The notes under the pieces: model-generated
Told to the model about the DNA's origin: nothing
The model's input: the letters and a program-made list of their open reading frames with translations, nothing else
Databases searched by the model: none
Source: CAZDCZ01 sp964504155
GTDB lineage: Bacteria; Bacteroidota; Bacteroidia; Bacteroidales; UBA12077
Direction of reading: 5' to 3'
DNA: 9,717 bases
NCBI GenBank assembly: GCA_964504155.1
Contig: CAZDCZ010000097.1
Coordinates: forward strand, 1-9,717
Part shown: piece by piece, positions 1 through 6,641 of the stretch
Numbering within the stretch: position 1 is the stretch's first letter
Layout: each line of letters starts with the position of its first letter
Program-made: the position numbers and the translations under genes

Positions 1-37
1 TTTAAGTGAACAAGAATATGAAGCAATAAAAGTATAA
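1..37 (+). CDS. Probable C-terminal tail of an upstream gene (partial)
   Basis: Reading from base 2, the codons give LSEQEYEAIKV and then a TAA at 35-37. The frame is open to the window edge and is followed 20 bp later by a strong intrinsic terminator, which is what the end of a gene should look like. Only 11 residues are visible, so the family cannot be named. Another of the three frames stops at once (TGA at 7-9). This is inferred from frame and context, not from homology. Confidence 0.4.
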   Translation, partial: LSEQEYEAIKV

Positions 38-56
38 AATATGGCAATTCCGGCTG

Positions 57-82
57 GCGCCGACATGTTGTCGGTGCTTTTT
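57..82 (+). terminator. Intrinsic (rho-independent) terminator
   Basis: A 9-bp stem is formed by GCGCCGACA (57-65) and TGTCGGTGC (69-77). It has one G-T wobble and a 3-base loop, and is followed directly by TTTTT (78-82). The GC-rich stem stands out against very AT-rich surroundings. It lies 20 bp after the stop of the partial upstream gene and most likely ends that transcript, separating it from the ATPase gene. Confidence 0.85.
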
Positions 83-144
83 AATTTAGCGATAGCGTAA
101 CTATGTTGTTCTGTTTTTGGTAATTTGCGATAGATCGAACTACG
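82..144. repeat. Imperfect direct repeat, two units of about 24 bp
   Basis: Unit A (82-105) and unit B (121-144) both read TAATTT, then GCGATAG, a short variable part with CG, then AACTA and a final G. They differ by small indels and substitutions, and their starts are 39 bp apart. No ORF of interest spans them. They may be a decayed duplication or an old intergenic repeat; no function can be assigned. Confidence 0.35.
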
Positions 145-168
145 ATAAGTTAGCGGAGTTGCATTTTT

Positions 169-265
169 AAAGTTTCGTATATAGATGAAATATTTAACAA
201 GACACAAAAAGTTTCGTGTATACACGAAACTTTTTGTATATTTGATTAAAGTTTCATTCGTAAAT
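169..265. promoter_or_regulatory. Palindrome array upstream of the ATPase gene (candidate operator)
   Basis: The central element is a perfect 34-bp palindrome at 204-237, with core GTTTCGTGTATACACGAAAC (211-230), flanked by A5 on the left and T5 on the right. A degenerate copy at 169-191 matches it at 19 of 23 positions and keeps TTTCGT and GATGAAA arms. A third, partial copy starting with AAAGTTTC lies at 248-265. The three AAAGTTTC starts (169, 208, 248) are 39 and 40 bp apart. The perfect copy covers the expected -33 region of the promoter and shares base 237 with the -7 box, while the third copy lies near the predicted transcription start. This layout suits a repressor operator. The A5-stem-T5 shape would also allow a weak bidirectional terminator or an RNA hairpin, so the role is inferred. 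Confidence 0.6.
237..244 (+). promoter_or_regulatory. Candidate -7 box of the ATPase promoter
   Basis: TATATTTG matches the Bacteroidota -7 consensus TAnnTTTG exactly. It lies 35 bp before the ATG at 280, giving a predicted transcription start near 250 and a leader of about 30 bases. The -33 position (TTTG in the consensus) would fall on GTTTCG at 211-216, inside the palindrome, and is only a partial match. Short AT-rich motifs occur by chance, but the position is right for the only downstream gene. Confidence 0.5.
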
Positions 266-279
266 ATAATTTAAAAGAT

Positions 280-1497
280 ATGACTGATTTTAAACGAGAA
301 TATATAAAGCGCCCGATTTACCTTGAATTAGTAAAGCCTTATATTGATAAAGATATTATTAAGGTATTGGTTGGGCAAAGACGTGTAGGGAAAAGTTATA
401 TGCTTTTTCAAATTATGGATGCATTAACTTTAATACATAAAAATCCGGAAATAATTTATATTAACAAAGAACTTGATGAATTTGAATTAATAGTTAACCA
501 TAAAGACTTGCTGGATTATATTACAAGTAAAGAAAAGGGATCTGGTAAGAAGTATATTTTTATTGATGAAGTGCAAGATATTGAAAATTTCGAGAAAGCT
601 TTAAGGAGTTTACAGGCAAAGGGCGGATATGATATTTATTGTACAGGTAGTAATGCCAAATTATTATCGGGCGAATTGGCAACTTTTTTAAGTGGCAGGT
701 ATGTGGAAACGAAGATTTACAGTTTATCTTTTAGTGAGTTCCTCGAATTTCATAAGCTTAAGAATAATAAGGATTCATTAATTAGTTTTTTTAAATATGG
801 TGGATTGCCTTATTTAATAAATCTTGAATTAGACGACCACATTGTTTATGATTATTTGAAAAACATTTATGCTGCAATACTTTTTAAAGATGTTGTTAAA
901 CGGCACAATATTCGAAATGTTAATTTTTTAGAAAAACTTGTAAGATATGTAGCCGATAATACCGGTAGTCTTGTATCATCTAAAAAAATTAGTGATTTTC
1001 TAAAATCACAACGAATACAAATTTCTCCTCAATTAGTATTAGATTATTTAGGGTATTTAGAATCGGCGTTTTTTATTTTTAAAGTTCTAAGAGCTGATAT
1101 AACCGGTAAAAAGATATTTGAAATAGGAGAGAAGTATTATTATGAAGACCTTGGTTTGCGACATTCTATAATTGGATATAAAGCAAATGATATAAATAAA
1201 ATTTTGGAAAATGTAGTATATCTGCATTTAAAAATATCAGGATATAATATTCGCATTGGTAAATCGGGAGATAAAGAGATAGATTTTATATGCGAAAAAT
1301 CAGGTAAGAAGATATATGTTCAGGTTACTTATTTGTTACAGGATGAGAAAACAATAAGTAGAGAGTTTGGAAATTTACTGAAAATTAAGGATAATTACCC
1401 CAAATTTGTTGTTTCCATGGACGACGCTATGTCGGGCTCAGATTTTGAAGGTATTGAACATATTAATGTTCAGAAATTTATTTCCGAATTAAGATAA
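280..1497 (+). CDS. AAA_14 / DUF4143 family ATPase
   Basis: This 405-residue protein has the architecture of the AAA_14 plus DUF4143 ATPases, which are often present in many copies in Bacteroidota and archaea and have no settled function. The P-loop is GQRRVGKS (32-39), Walker B is YIFIDE (92-97, D96 and E97), and a sensor-like TGSNAKLLSGE follows at 122-132. GLPYL (175-179) is typical of the family. Residues about 215-270 (LVRYVADNTGSLVSSKKI onward) look like a winged helix. The C-terminal part resembles a PD-(D/E)XK fold: EIDF (333-336) is followed by YVQVTY, where the usual E-x-K is Q348-V-T350, so nuclease activity is doubtful. No signal peptide or membrane segment is seen, so it should be cytosolic. 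It stands alone, with its own candidate promoter and the palindrome array in front. The length is normal for the family. Cargo or partner is unknown. Confidence 0.9.
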   Translation: MTDFKREYIKRPIYLELVKPYIDKDIIKVLVGQRRVGKSYMLFQIMDALTLIHKNPEIIYINKELDEFELIVNHKDLLDYITSKEKGSGKKYIFIDEVQDIENFEKALRSLQAKGGYDIYCTGSNAKLLSGELATFLSGRYVETKIYSLSFSEFLEFHKLKNNKDSLISFFKYGGLPYLINLELDDHIVYDYLKNIYAAILFKDVVKRHNIRNVNFLEKLVRYVADNTGSLVSSKKISDFLKSQRIQISPQLVLDYLGYLESAFFIFKVLRADITGKKIFEIGEKYYYEDLGLRHSIIGYKANDINKILENVVYLHLKISGYNIRIGKSGDKEIDFICEKSGKKIYVQVTYLLQDEKTISREFGNLLKIKDNYPKFVVSMDDAMSGSDFEGIEHINVQKFISELR

Positions 1498-1653
1498 TGT
1501 AAAAGAAGGTGCGAAGTAGTAAAATGATTAATTTTGAAGTAGAGCCCCATAGTGGACGAAATATTTTAACGTATAAAAAAACAAACAATTTTAAGCATAT
1601 TAAGCTGCATTATACCTTGTTTTTGTTATGTGCTAAATAAATAAAATTGAGTT

Positions 1654-1694
1654 TTTCAGACCTAGTAGGTTTTTAAACCCCGGCAGGTCTGAAA
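1654..1694. repeat. Palindromic intergenic repeat (REP-like)
   Basis: TTTCAGACCT (1654-1663) is exactly mirrored by AGGTCTGAAA (1685-1694). Inside, GGTTT (1668-1672) faces AAACC (1675-1679), so the whole unit is a near-continuous imperfect palindrome with a locally GC-richer core. Elements of this CAGACCT...AGGTCTG type are, as far as I recall, scattered between genes in many Bacteroidota, but I cannot verify copy number here. It lies in the gap between convergent genes, a usual place for such repeats, and could add to transcript ending or mRNA stability. Confidence 0.6.
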
Positions 1695-1723
1695 GTTTCT
1701 GAACTATTTGAATATAAAAGAAT

Positions 1724-1761
1724 AAAAAATCTCCAATAGATTAATTTATTGGAGATTTTTT
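1724..1761. terminator. Bidirectional intrinsic terminator between convergent genes
   Basis: Perfect 15-bp inverted arms, AAAAAATCTCCAATA (1724-1738) and TATTGGAGATTTTTT (1747-1761), enclose an 8-base loop. Each strand has a T-run on the far side, so it can work both ways. It starts 17 bp beyond the thiL stop and is almost certainly the thiL terminator. For the ATPase gene it is a more distant end point, about 230 bp after the stop. The rest of the 281-bp gap (1498-1778) holds the palindromic repeat and no convincing gene. Confidence 0.85.
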
Positions 1762-1778
1762 TATTTTGTGTTATAACT

Positions 1779-2810
1779 TTAATGCTTCCATCCCTGAGCA
1801 ACAAGTTTTATTGCTTCTCCGTTTTCAGGTATCATATATGCACCATTTTCTTTATTGGTCATATGTCCGATAGCATGAATTATGTTGGAATCTTTTATTT
1901 TTTCAAAATCATCAGAATTTATTGTAAAGAGTAATTCGTAATCTTCTCCACCATTTAGAGCTGCAACTTCAGGCTCAATATTTAATTCTCGTGCCATTTC
2001 TGCAGTGCCGGCATCAATAGGTATTTTATTTAAAAAAAGTTTACACCCAAGGTTCGAGTTTTTACATAAATGCAAAATTTCGGAAGAAAGACCATCAGAT
2101 ATATCTATCATTGATGTTGGAATAATATTTTGTTCATCGAAAAACTCAATAATATCTTTTCTTGCTTCGGGTTTTAGTTGTCGTTCAAGAATGTAGTCAT
2201 TACCATGTAGTTGAGGTTGCTCATTTGGGTTATTCTTGAAAATTTCTTTTTCTCTTTCAAGAAGTTGTAAGCCCATATAAGCACTTCCTAAATCTCCGGT
2301 AACGCATAATATATTATTTTCTTTGGCTGTATTTCTGTAGGCTATCTTTTCTTTTTTTACTTCTCCAATTGCTGTTATGCTTATTGTTAACCCGGTAAGC
2401 GATGATGATGTGTCGCCACCAATAAGATCAATATTATAGTTTTTGCATGCAAGTTTTATTCCCTCATACAATTCTTTGATATGTTCAACAGCAAATTTGC
2501 TCGATACTGCAATCGAAACAGTAATTTGTTTTGGAATAGCATTCATAGAATATACATCCGACAAATTTACAACAACGGCTTTATATCCAAGGTGTTTTAA
2601 TGGGGTGTATATTAAATTAAAGTGAACTCCTTCAGTTAATAAATCTGTTGTAATAACAGAATATTTATCTCCACAATCTATTACTGCAGCATCATCTCCA
2701 ACGCCTTTTATTGTATTTTTATGTTTTATACTTATGTTGTTTGTTAATTCGTCAATTAATCCAAATTCACCTAATTCCGAAATTTTTGTTAGTTTTTCTT
2801 TGTCTTTCAT
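1779..2810 (-). CDS. thiL: Thiamine-monophosphate kinase
   Basis: ThiL phosphorylates thiamine monophosphate with ATP to give thiamine diphosphate, the last step of cofactor synthesis, in the cytosol. The 343-residue product has the expected motif order of the AIRS/PurM-like ThiL family: GVGDDAAVID (36-45), the Mg-binding TTDLLTEGVHF (54-64), GYKAVVVNLSDV (75-86), GGDTSSS (131-137), VTGDLGSAYMG (170-180), DISDGLSSEI (236-245) and LNGGEDYELLF (285-295). The length is normal for the family and all metal-binding acidic motifs are present. The ATG at 2810 starts 128 bp from the divergent sufB. It is the only minus-strand gene in the window and ends at a strong terminator. No other thiamine gene is nearby, so it seems to be transcribed alone. 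A TPP riboswitch is not apparent in the short leader. Confidence 0.96.
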   Translation of the reverse strand: MKDKEKLTKISELGEFGLIDELTNNISIKHKNTIKGVGDDAAVIDCGDKYSVITTDLLTEGVHFNLIYTPLKHLGYKAVVVNLSDVYSMNAIPKQITVSIAVSSKFAVEHIKELYEGIKLACKNYNIDLIGGDTSSSLTGLTISITAIGEVKKEKIAYRNTAKENNILCVTGDLGSAYMGLQLLEREKEIFKNNPNEQPQLHGNDYILERQLKPEARKDIIEFFDEQNIIPTSMIDISDGLSSEILHLCKNSNLGCKLFLNKIPIDAGTAEMARELNIEPEVAALNGGEDYELLFTINSDDFEKIKDSNIIHAIGHMTNKENGAYMIPENGEAIKLVAQGWKH

Positions 2811-2870
2811 AATTTATCTGTTTCTGCTTTTCCTATCTATTTGTATGATTAATTTTTTTAAAAGATTAGT

Positions 2871-2897
2871 CAAAATATTATTTAGAATAATTCCAAA
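2871..2897 (-). promoter_or_regulatory. Weak candidate promoter for thiL
   Basis: On the minus strand, TATTTTG (complement of 2871-2877) resembles TAnnTTTG with one base missing. A TTTG (complement of 2894-2897) lies 16 bp upstream of it, a somewhat short spacing for -33/-7. It would start a leader of about 55 bases before the thiL ATG. The match is imperfect and the region is very AT-rich, so this is only a suggestion. Confidence 0.2.
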
Positions 2898-2921
2898 TAA
2901 TGTGTTTATTTAGAATTAATT
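2878..2921. promoter_or_regulatory. Dyad-symmetric AT-rich element, candidate suf operator
   Basis: AATTCCAAATAA (2889-2900) is mirrored by TTATTTAGAATT (2906-2917) at 11 of 12 positions across a 5-base spacer. The right arm's TTATTTAGAAT is repeated directly at 2878-2888, 28 bp upstream. A second reading is a 7-1-7 box, TTAGAAT-A-ATTCCAA (2882-2896), with 6 of 7 arm positions symmetric, the geometry used by Fur/PerR-type regulators. The element covers the -33 region of the predicted suf promoter, where a repressor or activator would be expected. The AT-only composition makes chance symmetry possible, and no regulator gene is present to support it. Confidence 0.35.
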
Positions 2922-2931
2922 ATTAGTTTTG
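2901..2931 (+). promoter_or_regulatory. Candidate suf operon promoter
   Basis: TAGTTTTG (2924-2931) is an exact match to the Bacteroidota -7 consensus TAnnTTTG. A TGTG (2901-2904), one base from the -33 TTTG, lies 19 bp upstream, which is the usual spacing. Transcription would begin about 5-8 bases after 2931, at roughly 2936-2939, and the sufB ATG is at 2939. If this is right, the mRNA is leaderless or nearly so. There is no other match this good in the divergent gap. Confidence 0.5.
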
Positions 2932-2938
2932 CAAAGTT

Positions 2939-4390
2939 ATGGAAAAAGAACAAGATAAAATACTAAAAGAAGTAACAAATGAAGATTATAAATATGGCTT
3001 TGTTACTGATATAGAAAGCGATTCGATAGCAAAAGGATTAAACGAAGATGTTGTTAGATTAATTTCGTCGAAGAAAAACGAACCGGAGTTCATGTTAGAA
3101 TTTCGTTTAAAAGCTTTTCGTTATTGGAAAACGCTTAAAATGCCCGATTGGGCATTATTAAAAATTCCGGAAATTGATTATCAAGATATTATTTATTATT
3201 CGGCACCTAAAAAAAATGTTAAAGGACCGGATAGTCTTGATGATATTGACCCTGAATTAAAAGATACTTTCGATAAGTTAGGAATTCCTTTAGAAGAGCA
3301 AAAACTTCTTTCGGGTGTTGCTGTTGATGCTGTAATGGATAGTAGTTCGGTAAAAACTACCTTTAAAGAAAATTTAGCCGAGTTAGGTATTATTTTTTGT
3401 TCGTTTAGCGAGGCAGTACAAGAACATCCCGATTTAATAAAAAAATATATGGCTTCGGTAGTGCCTTATACCGATAATTATTTTGCAGCTCTTAATTCGG
3501 CTGTATTTAGCGATGGTTCATTTTGTTTTATTCCTAAAGGAGTGAAATGTCCTATGGAACTTTCAACATATTTCAGAATTAATGCTGCAAATACCGGGCA
3601 ATTCGAGAGAACATTAATTGTTGCCGAAGATAATAGTTCTGTTAGTTATCTCGAAGGATGTACAGCCCCTCAGCGAGACGAGAATCAGTTGCATGCTGCT
3701 ATTGTAGAGATTGTTGCCGGCGAGAATGCATTTGTAAAATATTCAACTGTACAGAATTGGTATCCCGGAAATAAAGAGGGTAAAGGAGGTATTTTTAATT
3801 TTGTTACAAAACGTGCTCTGGCAAAAGGAAATAATAGCAAGATATCGTGGACTCAGGTTGAAACAGGTTCGGCAATCACATGGAAATATCCTAGTTGTAT
3901 TCTGAAAGGAGATAATTCTATTGCTGAATTCTATTCTGTTGCTGTAACAAATAATTATCAGCAAGCCGATACAGGAACAAAAATGATTCATCTTGGTGCA
4001 AATACAAAAAGTACTATTGTTTCTAAAGGAATTTCTGCCGGAAAAAGCCAGAATAGTTACCGAGGTTTAGTTAAAATAGCAAAAAATGCTAGAAAATCGA
4101 GAAATCATTCTCAATGCGACAGCCTTCTTTTGAGCAATGAATGTGGAGCTCATACTTTTCCATACATAGAAGTTAAAAATAAAGACTCTATTGTTGAACA
4201 TGAAGCTACTACTTCAAAAATTGGCGAAGACCAAATATTTTATTGTAATCAACGTGGAATATCTACCGATGATGCTGTAGGTCTTATAGTTAATGGTTAT
4301 GCAAAAGAAGTGTTAAATAAATTACCAATGGAATTTGCTGTTGAAGCTCAAAAATTATTGCAGATTACACTTGAAGGAAGTGTAGGATAA
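2939..4390 (+). CDS. sufB: Fe-S cluster assembly scaffold protein SufB
   Basis: SufB is the core subunit of the cytosolic SufBC2D scaffold on which [Fe-S] clusters are built from SufS/SufE sulfur. The 483-residue protein is very conserved throughout: YKYGFVTDIESD near the start, IYYSAPK (85-91), NSAVFSDGSF (186-195), GVKCPMELSTYFRINAANTG (201-220), YLEGCTAP (237-244) and the C-terminal EFAVEAQKLL. Residues likely to match those essential in E. coli SufB are C393 (in SQCDS, E. coli C405), C241 (E. coli C254) and H421-E422 (E. coli H433-E434). The N-terminal MEKEQDKILKEVTNEDYKYG fits the usual family start, so the ATG at 2939 is preferred although it lies only 7 bp after a promoter-like box. 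It opens a seven-gene operon, and sufC follows after 43 bp. Confidence 0.98.
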   Translation: MEKEQDKILKEVTNEDYKYGFVTDIESDSIAKGLNEDVVRLISSKKNEPEFMLEFRLKAFRYWKTLKMPDWALLKIPEIDYQDIIYYSAPKKNVKGPDSLDDIDPELKDTFDKLGIPLEEQKLLSGVAVDAVMDSSSVKTTFKENLAELGIIFCSFSEAVQEHPDLIKKYMASVVPYTDNYFAALNSAVFSDGSFCFIPKGVKCPMELSTYFRINAANTGQFERTLIVAEDNSSVSYLEGCTAPQRDENQLHAAIVEIVAGENAFVKYSTVQNWYPGNKEGKGGIFNFVTKRALAKGNNSKISWTQVETGSAITWKYPSCILKGDNSIAEFYSVAVTNNYQQADTGTKMIHLGANTKSTIVSKGISAGKSQNSYRGLVKIAKNARKSRNHSQCDSLLLSNECGAHTFPYIEVKNKDSIVEHEATTSKIGEDQIFYCNQRGISTDDAVGLIVNGYAKEVLNKLPMEFAVEAQKLLQITLEGSVG

Positions 4391-4433
4391 AAAGATATAT
4401 TAAAATTTAGAATAGATTTTTAATAATAATATT

Positions 4434-5186
4434 ATGTTAACAATAAAGAATTTACATGCCAATATTAATGGTAAAGAAATATTAAAAGGAATTAATTTCG
4501 AAGTAAAACCGGGAGAAGTGCACGCTATTATGGGCCCAAATGGTTCGGGAAAAAGTACTTTGGCTGCTGTTCTAGCCGGAAGAGAAATGTTTGAAGTTAC
4601 CGAAGGTGAAGTAAAATATTTCGATAAAGATTTATTAGAACTTAATCCTGAAGAAAGAGCTCGTGCAGGAATCTTTTTAGGTTTTCAATATCCAATAGAA
4701 ATCCCGGGAGTAAGTATAGTTAACTTTATGAAAACTGCTTTAAATGAGCATAGAAAATATAAAGGATTAGACCCAATTACTGCTTCTGATTTCTTAAAAA
4801 TAATGAGAGAAAAGAAAAAATTAGTCGAATTAGATACTAATTTAGTTAATCGATCGGTTAATGAAGGATTTTCGGGTGGAGAGAAAAAAAGAAATGAAAT
4901 ATTTCAAATGGCAATGCTAGAACCGAAACTTGCTATCCTCGACGAAACAGATTCCGGATTAGATATCGATGCTCTTAGAATTGTTGCAAATGGAGTTAAT
5001 AAATTGAAAACAAAAGATAATGCAACAATTGTAATAACACATTATCAAAGATTACTAGATTATATTGTCCCTGATTTTGTTCATGTTTTATATAATGGGA
5101 AAATTATTAAATCGGGAGGAAAAGAACTTGCTCTAGAACTAGAAGAAAAAGGATATGATTGGTTGAAAAATAAAGAAATCAAATAA
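4434..5186 (+). CDS. sufC: Fe-S assembly ATPase SufC
   Basis: SufC is the ABC-type ATPase of the SufBCD complex. It is soluble and not a transporter; ATP-driven dimerisation opens SufB-SufD for cluster assembly. The 250-residue protein carries a complete nucleotide-binding domain: Walker A GPNGSGKST (34-42), Q-loop Q85 in GFQYPIEIPG, ABC signature FSGGEKKRNE (146-155), Walker B LAILDE (166-171), D-loop SGLD (174-177) and switch H203 in ITHY. The EGFSGGEKKR form is characteristic of SufC rather than of transport ATPases. The length is typical. It lies 43 bp after sufB and 36 bp before sufD with no terminator between. TTTAGAATA in the sufB-sufC gap repeats a word seen in the suf promoter region, which may be chance. 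Confidence 0.98.
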   Translation: MLTIKNLHANINGKEILKGINFEVKPGEVHAIMGPNGSGKSTLAAVLAGREMFEVTEGEVKYFDKDLLELNPEERARAGIFLGFQYPIEIPGVSIVNFMKTALNEHRKYKGLDPITASDFLKIMREKKKLVELDTNLVNRSVNEGFSGGEKKRNEIFQMAMLEPKLAILDETDSGLDIDALRIVANGVNKLKTKDNATIVITHYQRLLDYIVPDFVHVLYNGKIIKSGGKELALELEEKGYDWLKNKEIK

Positions 5187-5222
5187 TCTTTATTCTTAAA
5201 TCGGAAATAAAAAAGCAAACAA

Positions 5223-6602
5223 ATGAATTCACAAGATAATATATTAAAAGTAAAAGAGAAGTATATTACACTGTATAATAACAATATAGATGTTCTAAAG
5301 AATGACTGCCCTGATTATATAAACGATTTGCGAGAGAAAGCAATTAAGAAATTCGATGAATTAGGAATCCCATCACGAAAAGACGAAGAATATAAATATA
5401 CCGATCTTAGAAATGTTTTTTCTGGTAATTATAAAAATTATTTTGCTCCCACAAAACTTGAATTTGATATAGACGAAGTCTTTAAGTGTGATGTGCCGAA
5501 TATCGATACTATAAGTGTATTTTTATTAAATGGATGGTATTATAATAATCAAGAAGACTTTATTTACCTTAACGATGGCGCTGTTATTGGTAGCTTAAAA
5601 GCTGCAATTAAGGAATATCCCGAGATTATTAAAAAACATTTCGGAAAATATGCCGATATTAATAAGGATGGCTTAGTTGCTCTTAATACAGCTTTTGCGA
5701 AAAACGGTATATTTTTATACGTCCCTAAAAATGTTGTACTAGAAAAGCCAATTCAGATTGTAAATATATTAATGGACGAAGAAGCCGGAATGACTCAACA
5801 TAGAAATTTATTTGTGTTCGAAGAAAATTCTCAGGCTAACATGGTTATTTGCGATCATACTTTATCTCATCAAAATTTTGTTACAAATTCTGTAAGCGAA
5901 ATTGTTGTGGGGGAAAATTCAAAATTAGATTTTGAACGTACTCAAAACGAGCATAATGGCTCAAATCAAATTTCGCATTTATTCTTTAACCAGAAAAGAA
6001 ACAGTACTGTAACATCAAATACAATTACCTTACATGGGGGCTTGGTAAGAAATAATATTTACGTTGATATGTGCGAAGAAGGCTGCGAAAATAATGCTTA
6101 TGGATTGTTTCTTGCCGATAGAGGACAACATATTGACAATAAAATCTTTATCGATCATTCTAAACCAAATTGCACTAGTAAACAGATGTTCAAGGCTGTT
6201 TTAGACGACTATGCAAGTGGAGTGTTTAACGGAAAAGTGTTAGTTCGCGAAGGGGCTCAAAATACACAAGCATCACAAACAAATAATAATATACTTTTAA
6301 CCGACGATGCTAAAATTAATACTAAACCGCAACTCGAGATATATGCCGATGATGTAAAATGTAGTCATGGAGCAACTGTAGGACAGCTCGATAATGAAGC
6401 TCTGTTTTACTTGCGTTCGAGAGGGATTAGCAAAAAAGAAGCTAAATTACTCCTTATGTATGCTTTTGCTCATGATATTATTGGAAAAATCAAAGTGCCG
6501 GCTTTAAAAAATCGTATCGACGATTTAGTCGAAAAAAGATTGCGTGGAGAATTATCTGTTTGTAATACTTGCAAAATGAATTGTGTTACAAAAAAAGATT
6601 AA
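5223..6602 (+). CDS. sufD: Fe-S cluster assembly protein SufD
   Basis: SufD pairs with SufB in the SufBC2D scaffold and is a distant paralogue of it with the same beta-helix core. The 459-residue protein has the SufD N-terminal helical region with GIPSRKDEEYKYTDL (48-62), a central beta-rich part, and the C-terminal signature GVFNGKVLV (333-341), VKCSHGATVGQLD (378-390) and ALFYLRSRGIS (393-403). C380 and H382 probably match C358 and H360 of E. coli SufD, the latter being essential for cluster formation. The protein ends in a cysteine motif, C447-x2-C450-x3-C454, which is not part of the E. coli-type core. I believe related Bacteroidota proteins end similarly. It lies 36 bp after sufC and 39 bp before sufS. 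Confidence 0.97.
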   Translation: MNSQDNILKVKEKYITLYNNNIDVLKNDCPDYINDLREKAIKKFDELGIPSRKDEEYKYTDLRNVFSGNYKNYFAPTKLEFDIDEVFKCDVPNIDTISVFLLNGWYYNNQEDFIYLNDGAVIGSLKAAIKEYPEIIKKHFGKYADINKDGLVALNTAFAKNGIFLYVPKNVVLEKPIQIVNILMDEEAGMTQHRNLFVFEENSQANMVICDHTLSHQNFVTNSVSEIVVGENSKLDFERTQNEHNGSNQISHLFFNQKRNSTVTSNTITLHGGLVRNNIYVDMCEEGCENNAYGLFLADRGQHIDNKIFIDHSKPNCTSKQMFKAVLDDYASGVFNGKVLVREGAQNTQASQTNNNILLTDDAKINTKPQLEIYADDVKCSHGATVGQLDNEALFYLRSRGISKKEAKLLLMYAFAHDIIGKIKVPALKNRIDDLVEKRLRGELSVCNTCKMNCVTKKD

Positions 6603-6641
6603 AGAAAAATCAATAATTGTATAAATAAAAAAAATTGCGTT

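Noticed and set aside
204..237. The palindrome read only as a rho-independent terminator
   Set aside because: The stem is AT-rich, the upstream gene already ends at a strong GC-rich terminator at 57-82, and the element overlaps the -33/-7 region of the next promoter. A terminator role is not excluded but is less likely.
1524..1640. A 38-codon ATG-started ORF (MINFEVEPHSGR...) after the ATPase gene
   Set aside because: No recognisable domain, no promoter-like box, and low-complexity Lys/Asn-rich content typical of AT-rich spacer. An AGAAGG sits about 12 bases upstream, but genes here do not use Shine-Dalgarno sites. Kept out as unsupported.
1749..2625. Plus-strand ORFs of about 60 codons inside thiL
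   Set aside because: They are antisense to a well-conserved gene and show no family features, so they are shadows of thiL.
2811..2938. A possible TPP riboswitch upstream of thiL
   Set aside because: No conserved TPP-riboswitch helices or core such as CUGAGA are visible on the minus strand, and the leader is short and AT-rich.
3782..3790. AAAGGAGGT, a perfect-looking Shine-Dalgarno sequence inside sufB
   Set aside because: It encodes the conserved KGG of the SufB core, no start codon in a useful frame follows, and none of the real gene starts here is preceded by such a site.
3743..3991. Minus-strand ORF of 82 codons inside sufB, and similar ones inside sufC-sufD, sufS, sufE and queG
   Set aside because: All lie opposite strongly conserved genes, have no recognisable domains and no promoters. 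They are coding-strand shadows.
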